This document shows, in pieces, positions 1-8,432 of a stretch of 44,754 bases of DNA. The position numbers and the translations under genes were made by a program. The first letter of the stretch is position 1. Each line of letters begins with the position of its first letter. The DNA is from CBDIHP01 sp965279195 (GTDB lineage Bacteria; Planctomycetota; Planctomycetia; Isosphaerales; Isosphaeraceae), in contig CBDIHP010000003.1 in the NCBI GenBank assembly GCA_965279195.1, positions 1-44,754 on the forward strand, read 5' to 3'. The notes beneath the pieces are model-generated. The model was not told the origin of the DNA. It ran no database searches and saw nothing but the letters and a program-made list of their open reading frames with translations.

Positions 1-2967
1 GGTGCGGCGTCGGACTCGGAGCAGAGGGCGTAGCCGCCGGCGGCGAGGAAGAGCATGCCGGGGTCGTCGGCCGCGCGGGCCTTCAACGGGTCGAGGAGCT
101 TCGCGGCGTCGGCCGGCTTGCCGGCGCGGGCCAGGGCGAAGGCCAGGCTTCCCTGCCGCAGGTTGTTGCCCGGCTCCTTCTTGTAGAGCGCCTCGCGGTA
201 GCCCAGGCTGCGGCGGGCCTCATTCAGCGACGCCTCGCGGTCGCCCAGGAGCCAGTGGGCGGTGGACTTGCGGAAGGCGTCGGACGAGAGGTCCCCCTGG
301 ATCCGGCTGGACTCCCCGGCCTCCCTGGCGTGGGCCTGGTGGATGGCCTCGGCGCGGTCGTAGAAGGCCAGGGCGTCCTTCGGCTTGCCGGCGAGGACGT
401 CGAGGTCGCCCCGGATGGCGAGCGAGGCGGCGAAGACCATGCGGCGGTTGGTCGCGTCCTCCGGCGACGCCTTCGCGATGGCCTGTTCGGCGTCCTCGGA
501 GGCGAGCCGGGCCATCTCGGAGGCCGACGCGCGGTCGCCCAGGTGGAAGCTGCAGATCGCCATCGGGCCGAGCAGGTTGGCGTCCCGCAGGGCGGGGGGC
601 AGCTTGCCCGTCTTGAGGGCGGCCAGGTACTCGGCGGGCGTGGCGAAGGCCTTGCCGGCGAGCTGCTCGACGATCCCCTGCGACGCCGACCAGGCCCCGG
701 CCGGGTCGCCCGACTTCAGGGTCACGTCGCCGAGCTTGCCGTAATCCTGGCCGAGCACCGAGCGGACCTGCTCCGGCTTCGGCCCCTGGTTGGCCTTGTA
801 CGCCTTGAGCTCCATCTTCGTCAGGCGGCTCCGGCCCTCGGCCGCCTCGCGGAACGCCGCGCGGGCGGCGGCGGTGTCGCCCTTGAGCTCCAGGTTGACC
901 TCGCCGACCTTCCGGCTCAACGTCGCCCGGTTCCAGATGGCGATCTCGTTGTCGGGGTCCTGCGACCACAATGCCTCGGAATATTCTCGGGCTTTCAAAT
1001 AGTGCTGCAACGCCTCCTCGGCGCGGCCGAGGTCGTAGGCGATGTCGCCCATCTGCTGCGCGGCGGCGATCCGGGTGCGGGCGACGAGCGAGGCGTTGGA
1101 GCCGGTCTCGACGACCTTCGAGAGCCCGGCGAGGGCCTGCTGCATGAGGTCCTGCCGCAGGGCGCTCTGGGCCCCCTTCCTTGCCGATGCGGACCTGGAT
1201 GGTGCGGGCGAGCTGATAGAGGGTCTGGACGGCGAGGTTGCTCTGGTCCTGGGCGACCCTGGCGTTGGCCTCGGCCGTCTGGCGGGCGTCCTCGGCGGCT
1301 TGGGCGTTGCGGTCGGCCGTGTTCCAGCCCCGGACGGCGGCCTGGCGGGCGTCCTCGGTCTCGGCATTCTGGCGGGACAGGGCCACCGCCGCCGACGTCG
1401 CACCGGCGGCCAGGGTCGTGAGCAGGACCAGGATGGTCGCCAGCAGGGACGCGACCCTGGGGTTCCGCCGGCACCAGCTCCAGGCGCGCTGGAGGGCCGA
1501 GACGGGCCGCGCGAGGATCGGCTTGCCGTCGAGGTAGCGCCGGAGGTCGTCGGCGAGGTCGAGGGCCGAGTGGTAGCGGCGGGCGGGGTCCTTCTGGAGG
1601 CACTTGAGGCAGATGGTCTCGAGGTCGGCGGAGACCTTGGGCTGGAGCCGCGACGGGGGGACGGGCTCCTGCGACCGGACCTGTTCGAGGATGTCGAGCA
1701 CCCGGGCGGCCAGGAACGGCGGGCGGCCGGCGATCATCTCGAAGAGCATCGAGCCGAGGGCGTAGATGTCGGTCCCGGGGCCGATCCGGTCGAGGTCGCC
1801 GCTGGCCTGCTCGGGGGCCATGTACGACGGCGAGCCCATGATGGCCCCGCTGCGGGTGGCCTTGCCGTCCTCGGCCGACTCGACGTCGATCCGCTTGGCC
1901 AGCCCGAAGTCGGCGATCTTGGGGGTGCCGTCGGGGGCGAGGAGGATGTTGCCGGGCTTGAGGTCGCGGTGGACGATCCGGTTCTCGTGGGCGTAATGGA
2001 CCGCGCGGGCGATCTTCTCCAGCAGGGCCGCCGCCTCGCGGTCGGCCAGGGGCTTGCCGCCGAGCTTCTCCGAGAGCGTGCCGCCGGGGACGAACTCCAG
2101 GGAGAAGAACGGGATGCCCGACTCCTCGTTGCCGACCTCGTAGATCTGGACGATGTTGGGGTGGTGGAGGCCGGCGACGGCCTGGGCCTCGATCACGAAC
2201 CGGGCGAGCTGCTCGCCGCCGGTGTGCATGCCCGAGAGGACCATCTTGAGGGCGACCACCCGGTTCAGGCCGAGCTGCTTCGCCTTGTAGACGACCCCCA
2301 TGCCCCCCCGGCCCAGTTCGCCGAGGATCTCATAGCCCGCGACGACCCGCCTCGCCCCGCCGCCCGGCGCGGGCGCGGGGCCGGCCTCGGGGCCCGGCTT
2401 GCCGACGCCGAGCGAGGAGGTCCAGAACGACTTCGAGGCCGACCACGACACGCCCGAGGCCGCGCCTCCGGCCGAGACGCTCTGGCCGCCGGCGAGCGAC
2501 GCCTGGCCGGGGAGCAGCCCGTCGAACCCGTCGTCGATCGAGAACGAGCCGTCGCCCTCTCCGGAACCCGTTCCCATCTGGATGGTTGCGTCGAGCGGCG
2601 GTGGGGCGGGCTCGCCCCGGGGGGCGTCGGTCGGGCTGAAGATCGTGGTCTCGGAGCCCGCCGCGGCCGCCCCCGGCGGGGCCGCGACGATGGTCTCCTC
2701 AGGGTCGAGCCGGGTGGCGCCCGGGTAGAGATCGAGCCGGGTGGCGCCGGGGTCGAGCCGGGTGGCGCCCGGATCCTGGTCCGGGTCGAGGTCGGATCCG
2801 GGGGGCCGGACGACGATGGTGGCTTCGGGGTCGTAGGGGTCGGAGAAGGGGGGCGGTGCGACGATCGTGGCCTCGGGGTCCTCGACGCGCGCGGGGGCCT
2901 GGCCCGCAGGCTTCCGCGAGGTGTCCCCCGGCCCGAACGGCCCCACCCCCTGATCCGACTGGCTCAT
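1..2967 (-). CDS. Ser/Thr protein kinase with TPR-like C-terminal region; frameshifted, cut by left edge
   Basis: Hanks-type membrane kinase. From the ATG at 2967, residues 1-207 form a Pro/Gly/Ala-rich leader with eight short Thr motifs of EATIV/GATRL/ETTIF type. The kinase domain spans about 211-485: GRGGMG loop, VALK lysine, HRDLKPGN catalytic loop, DFG and APE. One membrane helix lies at about 507-530, followed by an Ala/Gln-rich coiled-coil-like stretch. After residue 597 the frame breaks at a run of five C (1172-1176, plus strand). One base fewer would restore a TPR-like region (starting GAQSALRQDLM) that is open to the left edge. Without it the frame reads into arginine-rich nonsense that stops at 220. 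An in-frame GTG at 3060 would add 31 residues, but its sequence is not kinase-leader-like. The frameshift is either a base-calling error or a real truncation just after the membrane anchor. Confidence 0.85.
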
Positions 2968-3370
2968 GCCGACGCCCCGTCCGTCGCCGAAGGCGCGAGG
3001 GGATCCCGGCTCCCCCCGACTTGCCGATCTATTGGAACCGATCGCGGGGCGTTTCGCCACACATGCTCATCCCCCCGGCCCGGGCCGGACGGGGCCGCCG
3101 GACGTCGATGCCCCTACGGACATAACGCGTTTTTTCGGCGGAGTTGCCCCGAATTCCGTTTTCGAAACGAAGCCAACGCGACGCAACTCGTTGGCGGCCG
3201 CCCGCTTGCCCCGGCGTCGGCTCCCTATCCCTTGGGGTGTGCCGGCGCTCACTTTTTCGCCCGGGAGGGCGGCCGACGTCCCCGGACACAGGTGGGCCCG
3301 CGGTTCGCGTTGTGCGCACCCTTCCGGGGTGGGAAGAGACGGAGAGGGCCCGGCCGGGGTTGCAGGGGGG
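2968..3370. other. Gene-free stretch between two minus-strand genes
   Basis: I see no convincing gene here. It should hold the leader and promoter of the kinase gene to its left, but no clear -35/-10 pair stands out. It contains a small palindrome CGTTTTCGAAACG (3157-3169). A 14-base sequence at 3163-3176 (minus strand, TTGGCTTCGTTTCG) recurs with one mismatch on the plus strand at 33468-33481, also in an intergenic region, so it may be a remnant of a dispersed repeat. Confidence 0.5.
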
Positions 3371-5128
3371 TCAGTCTTCCCGGTACGGCGTCCTGGCCTG
3401 GTAGAGGGCCAGGCGTTTCTGGCCGGTGGCGAGCTGGGCCTTGTCCTGGAAGAGGGGGTTGGCCCTGGTCTGGCTGGCGACGGCCCCGGCGAAGTCGCCG
3501 GCCTCGGCCTGGGCGGCGGCGAGGATGTCGAGGCAGTCGGGGTCGGACCACTTCGTCAGCTCGCAGGCGCGGGTGGCCGCCGCGACGGCCCGCTTGCCGT
3601 CGCGGACCTTCGCGTCGGGGTGGGTGGCGGCGATCCAGGCGAGGTTCATCAGGGCGTAGCTGTCGTCGGGCGTGAGCTTGAGGGCCGCGTCGAAGTCGGC
3701 CATCGCCCGGTCACGGGCGTTGAGCTCGAGGTGCGCCTGGCCCCGGGCGACGAGGGCATACGGCTGGTCGGGGCGGATCTTCTGCGCCGCGTCGAGGTCG
3801 GCGATCGCCTTCGCGTACTCGCGGGAATCGATCAGGCACACCGCCCGCCGGTAGCGGCACCAGGGGTCGTCGGGCGAGAGCCTGACGGCCTCGTCGTAGT
3901 CGGACCGGGCCCCGGCCTTGTCTCCCTTCGCGGCCCGGCAGTCCCCCCGCCGGACCCGGGCGTCGGCGTCCCCGGGGGCCAGGGCGATGACCGCGTCGAG
4001 GTCGGGCAGGGCCTTGTCGAAGGCGCCGGCCTCATGGCGGAGTTTGGCCCGAGTCGACAGGGCGTTGACGTCCTTCGGGGCGACCGCCAGCACGGCGTCG
4101 AGGTCGGCGATCGCCCGGTCGCTCTGCTTCAGGCGGATCAGGACCAGGGCCCGGTTGAAGACGGCTTGGGTGAACTTCGGGTCGAGCTTGACGGCGCGGT
4201 CGAGGTCGGCCAGGGCGGCGGCGTTGTCGTCGAGCGCGACCCGGCTCAGGGCGCGGCTGTTGAGGGTCGTGGGGTCGTCGGGCCTGAGCCGGAGCACGCG
4301 GTCGTAGTCGGCGATCGCGCGGGCCTGGTCGCCCAGGCCGGACAGGACGTTGCCGCGATTGGCCAGGACGTTCGCGTCGTCCGGGGCGAGCCTGAGCGAC
4401 TCCGTATAGTCGGCCACGGCCTTCTCGGGCTGCTTGAGGCCCCGCCAGGCCGAGGCGCGGTTGAAATAGGCTTTGGGGTCCTCCGGTCGGAGCTGGATGG
4501 CCCTGTCGAAGTCGGCCAGGGCCTTCTGGAACTCGCCCTCGTCGGCGTGGCAGAGCCCGCGATTGGCGTGGGCGACGACCTCGTTGGGGTCGGCCGCGAT
4601 GGCGCGATCGAAGTCGGCCCGGGCCTTCGCCTTCTGGTTCGCCTTGTAATACGCGATGCCCCGGAAGACGTAGGGATAGGCGTCGTCGGGCCTGAGCCGG
4701 AGGACCTCGCCCCAGTCGGCGGCCTCGTCCTCGTGCTTGCCGAGGACGCCCCGGACCATCGCCCGCATGCGGTAGCCGGCGGGGTCGTCGGGCGTCCGGC
4801 GGACCTGCTCGTCGTAGAACGCCTCGGCCCGGTCCAGCGGCAGGAAGGCCGACGCCGGCGCCCAGCCCGACGCGGAGCCGTTGTTGACCCGGAGCCTGGT
4901 GCCGTCGACCTGCTCGACCTTGCAGACCTTGTAGCTCCAGCCCTTGTCGACGACCTGCCCCGCGTCGTCCCGCAGCTCGACCGCCGCCCTGGTGACGAGC
5001 TTCATGCCGACCTGAAACGTCGCGGCCACCTGCTCGGCGTCCTTCTGGCCCTGACCCAGCCTGACGATCAGGCTGACGAGCCCGAACACGACCAGCACGC
5101 CCTGCACCACGAGCCGAGTCGTCGACAT
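3371..5128 (-). CDS. Membrane-anchored TPR-repeat protein
   Basis: 585-residue protein with an N-terminal hydrophobic helix (residues about 5-24), a short SH3-like beta region (KGWSYKVCKVEQVDGTRLRV, then NNGSASGWAP), and then roughly a dozen tandem tetratricopeptide repeats that fill the rest. The repeats are recognisable by recurring ADFDRAI, LRPDD and NRG blocks. TPR solenoids bind peptides or partner proteins, and this one should sit outside or at the membrane. The ATG at 5128 is preceded by GGAGGGGGATCC, a strong ribosome binding site, and is preferred to an upstream start at 5161. The gene lies upstream of the kinase on the same strand, with a 403-base gap. The kinase's own C-terminal region is also TPR-like, so a shared signalling role is plausible but not shown. 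Confidence 0.85.
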   Translation of the reverse strand: MSTTRLVVQGVLVVFGLVSLIVRLGQGQKDAEQVAATFQVGMKLVTRAAVELRDDAGQVVDKGWSYKVCKVEQVDGTRLRVNNGSASGWAPASAFLPLDRAEAFYDEQVRRTPDDPAGYRMRAMVRGVLGKHEDEAADWGEVLRLRPDDAYPYVFRGIAYYKANQKAKARADFDRAIAADPNEVVAHANRGLCHADEGEFQKALADFDRAIQLRPEDPKAYFNRASAWRGLKQPEKAVADYTESLRLAPDDANVLANRGNVLSGLGDQARAIADYDRVLRLRPDDPTTLNSRALSRVALDDNAAALADLDRAVKLDPKFTQAVFNRALVLIRLKQSDRAIADLDAVLAVAPKDVNALSTRAKLRHEAGAFDKALPDLDAVIALAPGDADARVRRGDCRAAKGDKAGARSDYDEAVRLSPDDPWCRYRRAVCLIDSREYAKAIADLDAAQKIRPDQPYALVARGQAHLELNARDRAMADFDAALKLTPDDSYALMNLAWIAATHPDAKVRDGKRAVAAATRACELTKWSDPDCLDILAAAQAEAGDFAGAVASQTRANPLFQDKAQLATGQKRLALYQARTPYRED

Positions 5129-5241
5129 GGATCCCCCCTCCGCAAAACAAAGGCGCCCCATGCCGTTGTCGCAGGTCCCTCCATCCCGAGTCTAGGTCGC
5201 GTGCGGAGATCGGCCGGTCACGTTGAAAAATGCCATGCCCG

Positions 5242-5259
5242 TGTCAAGCGGCATTGACA
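5242..5259. promoter_or_regulatory. Perfect inverted repeat TGTCAA-N6-TTGACA, possible operator or back-to-back -35 elements
   Basis: Six-base arms with a six-base spacer, in the divergent interval between the TPR gene (minus) and the antitoxin-like gene (plus). Each outward-reading half equals the sigma-70 -35 consensus, but no good -10 follows at 16-18 bases on either strand, so an operator is as likely as a promoter pair. No bound regulator is identified. Confidence 0.3.
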
Positions 5260-5402
5260 TGACATATCCTGATCCCTTCCGGGGCGGGAGACCAGGTGGG
5301 CCGAACGAGAGTCCGTCCAGCCGGATTCGCGCGGCAAAATGCCACGAGGCGTCGTACAATCTCCCCGGGTGGGATGCCACCCCAAGCAAAAGGAGGATCG
5401 CC

Positions 5403-5612
5403 GTGAGCACGGTCGAGGAGATCACCGCCGCGATCGAACGCCTCCAGGCCGACGACGTGGCCCGAGTCCGGGCGTGGCTGGCCGAGTACGCAGAACGGCA
5501 GTGGGACAGGCAGATCGAGGACGACGATCGCGCTGGTCGCCTGGACTGCTGGATTGCGGATGCTCTGGATTGGCGACGCAGCCGATCCGACGCGAAGGCG
5601 GGGCCCCAGTAG
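5403..5612 (+). CDS. Small antitoxin-like protein, no toxin partner seen
   Basis: 69 residues starting at GTG 5403. The strong AAAGGAGG site eight bases upstream decides the start. Sequence features VEEITAAIERLQADDVARV, RAWLAEYAERQWDRQIEDD and AGRLD match my recollection of a small antitoxin family usually encoded just before a RelE/ParE-type toxin. In that family the charged helical N-terminal half is conserved and the tail wraps the toxin. Here the tail (CWIADALDWRRSRSDAKAGPQ region) departs from the usual pattern. The next gene is convergent only 14 bases away, so no toxin follows. It may be an orphan antitoxin or a remnant of a toxin-antitoxin pair. The family call rests on pattern recall only. 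Confidence 0.6.
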   Translation: MSTVEEITAAIERLQADDVARVRAWLAEYAERQWDRQIEDDDRAGRLDCWIADALDWRRSRSDAKAGPQ

Positions 5613-5626
5613 CACCCCCTGCGGGC

Positions 5627-6148
5627 TCACTCGATCTTGAACCCCAGCAAATCCTCGGTCGCCTTGAGGACGCCCTGGAAGGTCGGGCCGGGGAAAGGCT
5701 CGTTGCGGGGGCGGGCGACGTCGGACTCGTCGGGGTAGGCGTTGCGGCCCCGGGCGGCGACGGACTTGCCCGCGCGGTCGGCCGAGAGGGTCCAGTAGCC
5801 GCCGTCGAGGACGTTGGGGTTGTCGTAGCGGGGCGACCAGTCCCAGACCTTCGCCCCGTCCAGCGCCTTCCAGAACGCCTTCAGTCGCCCGGGCGTCGGG
5901 GTGACGGACTTCTCCTGCCGCTTCGCCGGGTCGAGCGACTTCACCTTGTAGGCCAGCACCTTGCCGTCCCACTCGACGGTGTAGGTCCCCGCGAGCCCGC
6001 CCATCTCCAGCCGGAACCGCTCGGTGGGCGCCCCCTTCTCGTCGTCGGGGCCGGAGGCCCCCGTCGCCCGGGGGAATCCCAGTCCCAGGGCCGTCGCCCC
6101 GATGCCACGCAGCCACGCCCGCCTGTCCATCGCCCCTCGCCTCGACAT
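5627..6148 (-). CDS. Hypothetical protein with Tat-type signal
   Basis: 173 residues, function not recognised. The N-terminus (MSRRGAMDRRAWLRGIGATA) carries a twin-arginine pair followed by a hydrophobic stretch, so Tat export is likely. The mature part has beta-rich segments (FRLEMGGLAGTYTVEWDGKV) and a region with DWSPRYDNPNVLDGGYW, suggesting a small extracytoplasmic beta protein. The ATG at 6148 is preceded by GGGAG at a good distance. A second ATG at 6130 would still keep the RR motif and also has a GAGG upstream. It is convergent with the antitoxin-like gene and divergent from the TIGR03067 gene. Confidence 0.6.
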   Translation of the reverse strand: MSRRGAMDRRAWLRGIGATALGLGFPRATGASGPDDEKGAPTERFRLEMGGLAGTYTVEWDGKVLAYKVKSLDPAKRQEKSVTPTPGRLKAFWKALDGAKVWDWSPRYDNPNVLDGGYWTLSADRAGKSVAARGRNAYPDESDVARPRNEPFPGPTFQGVLKATEDLLGFKIE

Positions 6149-6327
6149 CGCCGCATCTCCCAGCAAGACGTCCCGTCCGCGTCCGTCGCGACGGCGGAAT
6201 CCGCCGAGATCACGCCCGGATCCCAGGATTCTTGGCCGGACCTGTCGCCTTCGCCACGGAAATCCGATCTCTATACGGATTGCCACTAACCGTCCATGTC
6301 CCGTTACTAGAGGAGGGATCCCCGCCC

Positions 6328-6759
6328 ATGCGACCCCACGCCATCGCCCTGGCCGTCCTGCTGTTGTCCGCGGCCGCCTTCCACGCCGGGGCGTCCGCGC
6401 CCGCCGGCGACGTCGAAGGGACCTGGGCCCCCGCGAAGGGGGAACTCGGCGGCAAGCCGTTCCCGGACGAGATCCTCAAGGTCATCACCCTCAAGATCGA
6501 GGGGGATTCGTACCACCTCACGCTCGGCGGCCAGGTCGACAAGGGGACCTGCAAGCTGTTGCCCGACGCCAGGCCCAAAGCCATGGACATCGTCGGCACC
6601 GACGGCCCCAACAAGGGCCGGACCATCCTCGCCATCTACGAGCGCGACGGCGACATCCTGCGGGTCTGCTACGAACTCGGCGGCAAGGCCCGCCCGGCCG
6701 AGTTCAAGAGCCCCGAGGGGTCCAAGGTCTTCCTCGTCGACTACAAGCTCAAGAAGTGA
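6328..6759 (+). CDS. TIGR03067-family secreted protein
   Basis: 143 residues with an N-terminal signal peptide (about 1-23, LALAVLLLSAAAFHAGA-like). The mature domain follows the TIGR03067 layout known from planctomycetes: GTWAPAKGELGGKPFPDEIL, then a predicted eight- to ten-stranded lipocalin-like beta barrel with DGPNKGRTILAIYERDGDIL and CYELGGKARPAEF. The family is abundant in planctomycetes and its function is unknown. The ATG at 6328 has AGGAGGGA upstream. Full family length, no defects seen. Confidence 0.85.
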   Translation: MRPHAIALAVLLLSAAAFHAGASAPAGDVEGTWAPAKGELGGKPFPDEILKVITLKIEGDSYHLTLGGQVDKGTCKLLPDARPKAMDIVGTDGPNKGRTILAIYERDGDILRVCYELGGKARPAEFKSPEGSKVFLVDYKLKK

Positions 6760-6765
6760 ACCCCA

Positions 6766-6899
6766 CTGGAGTGCGGCAGTCCGGCTGCCGCTTTCGTGGT
6801 TCAACGACGGCCGCGAATGAGGGCGAGGACGTCGCCCGGCCGCCTCGGCGTCGGCGAGTCTTCCCGTTTGAAAGCGGCAGCCGGACGGCCACATTCCAG
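6766..6899. repeat. Inverted-repeat element with 30-bp arms
   Basis: Left arm 6766-6795 and right arm 6870-6899 match in inverted orientation at 27 of 30 positions, around a 74-base core. The left arm itself contains a 7-bp hairpin (GCGGCAG/CTGCCGC). The outer end reads CTGGAGTGCGG, the same end as the inverted repeat at 32916-33064. No transposase or ORF lies inside. It occupies most of the 6760-7080 intergenic gap. A MITE-like or REP-like element is the best description. Confidence 0.65.
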
Positions 6900-7080
6900 G
6901 AGGGCAATCTCTGGCCGTCGCGGCGATTTTTTCGCCGAAGGATGCTCATTCGGAATCGCCGGGATTTCCCCAATGGCCTCCCGCGTCGGGACATACGGGA
7001 CGGAGGCGGTCGCGGTTCGGGAGTTGCATCACGGCGGGCGGTTCAACGACCGGACGACGCCCCCATGATGAGGCTCCACG

Positions 7081-8130
7081 ATGCGGACGATGACGAGGTT
7101 GCAGACGAGGCGAGGGTTCACGCTGATCGAGCTGCTGGTGGTGATCGCGATCATCGCGGTGCTGATCGCCCTGCTGTTGCCGGCGGTGCAGGCCGCGCGC
7201 GAGGCGGCCAGGCGGATCCAGTGCACCAACAACCTCAAGCAGATCGGCCTGGCCTTGCATAACTATGAGAGCACGAATAACGCCCTGCCGATCGCCTGCA
7301 TCGTGACGAGGGGCGCGGGCAACGCGCCGATCTTCGGCGGCTGGGGCCCGCTGGCCCGGATCCTGCCGTACCTCGAAGGCCAGAACGGCTACAGCGCCTG
7401 CAACTTCAGCCTGCCCAACGAGCACGAGGCGAACATCACCGCCATGGGCCTCCAGACGGCCGCGTTCCTGTGCCCGTCGGATCCGAATATGAAGACCGTT
7501 TTCGTGGACGACGGCGTGAACCGGGCCAACACCAACTACGGCATGAACCGGGGCGACTGGTACGTCTGGGGCGGGCTGGCCAGCTCCCAGCCCCCGTCCG
7601 CCCCCTTCCGCACGAACGTCTCGGTGACCTTCTCCGGCGTGGTCGACGGGCTCAGCCAGACCCTCTTCGTCGGCGAGGTGAAGACCGCCTTCCCCTACCT
7701 CCGCAAGTGCTCCGGCCTGGCCTTCGCCCCGGTCAATTCCACCCCCCGGCCCGACACCACCGCCGACCCCGCCGCGGTGGCGCAATACACCGCGTGCTCG
7801 GGCGAGATCAAGCCCGTCGCCGGCCACGCCGAGTGGGAGGACGGCAACGCCAACCAGTCGGGCTTCACCACCGCCTGGACCCCCAACAAGCGGACCCCCG
7901 GCAGCTTCGGAGGGATCAGCTACCCCGACGTCGACCTGATCGCCCAGCGCGAGGAGGAAGGGGGCCCGACCTTCGCCGCCATCACCTCGCGCAGCTACCA
8001 CCCCGGCGGCGTCAACGTCCTGCTCGGCGACGGCTCTGTCCGGTTCCTGAAGGACAGCGTCAACGGCCAGGTCTGGCGTTCCCTCGGCACCATCGCCGGC
8101 GGCGAGGTCATCAGCGCCGACTCGTACTGA
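7081..8130 (+). CDS. DUF1559 (SBP_bac_10) pilin-like protein
   Basis: 349 residues. The N-terminus is a type IV pilin/pseudopilin signal: RRGFTLIELLVVIAIIAVL with the prepilin-peptidase G-F site and the Glu at +5, followed by the amphipathic helix LLLPAVQAAREAARRIQC. It continues as NNLKQIGLALHNYES, the hallmark of the planctomycete DUF1559 family. The C-terminus has the family's H-x9-DG element (YHPGGVNVLLGDGSVRFL, about residues 320-337). These proteins occur in tens to hundreds of copies per planctomycete genome and are thought to be surface or periplasmic, with unknown role. Start ATG 7081; an ATG at 7090 is also possible. Confidence 0.93.
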   Translation: MRTMTRLQTRRGFTLIELLVVIAIIAVLIALLLPAVQAAREAARRIQCTNNLKQIGLALHNYESTNNALPIACIVTRGAGNAPIFGGWGPLARILPYLEGQNGYSACNFSLPNEHEANITAMGLQTAAFLCPSDPNMKTVFVDDGVNRANTNYGMNRGDWYVWGGLASSQPPSAPFRTNVSVTFSGVVDGLSQTLFVGEVKTAFPYLRKCSGLAFAPVNSTPRPDTTADPAAVAQYTACSGEIKPVAGHAEWEDGNANQSGFTTAWTPNKRTPGSFGGISYPDVDLIAQREEEGGPTFAAITSRSYHPGGVNVLLGDGSVRFLKDSVNGQVWRSLGTIAGGEVISADSY

Positions 8131-8432
8131 CGCGGTTCGCCCCTTTTCTTCACACCCTGGAAGGGGGCCGTATAGCAGCGAGGGGGTTCCAGCCCCCGGT
8201 CCCGGCCGGCTGCAACAAGCGTCTTTCCCGCCACCGCCCGCGACGAGGCGGTCAGGAGCGGCCAGGCCGGGGCGAAACGTGCGAGGCCCGAACTGGCCGC
8301 GATTCCAGCGGATCCGTTCCAGGGGCGGTACCTCCTTGCACCCTTCCAGGGTGCAAGGGCCCTCCCCGCAGGATTCGTGTCGTGGTGCGATCGGGTCGCA
8401 AGGGCAACTCGCCCGCCAAGAGGGGCGGAGTG
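8131..8432. other. Convergent intergenic region with 11-bp perfect hairpin and repeat-like ends
   Basis: No gene seen. A perfect hairpin CCTTGCACCCT-tcc-AGGGTGCAAGG lies at 8334-8358 between the convergent DUF1559 and M48 genes and could act as a two-way terminator, though it lacks a T tract. The motif ACCCTGGAAGGG in it (minus strand) recurs on the plus strand at 8153-8164. Similar text (TTCGCACCCTTCGAGGGGGCGTA) starts at about 15719 upstream of the dioxygenase gene. These look like copies of a dispersed palindromic repeat. Confidence 0.5.
8334..8358. terminator. 11-bp stem, 3-nt loop hairpin between convergent genes
   Basis: Perfect GC-rich stem with a three-base loop, about 75 bases past the M48 stop and 200 bases past the DUF1559 stop. 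Its placement suits bidirectional termination, but with no T tract and a matching motif elsewhere it may instead be part of a repeat element. Confidence 0.4.

Noticed and set aside
220..1180. Arginine/proline-rich C-terminus of the kinase in the uninterrupted frame
   Set aside because: Its composition is that of an out-of-frame read, while the adjacent frame gives an excellent TPR-like sequence open to the window edge.
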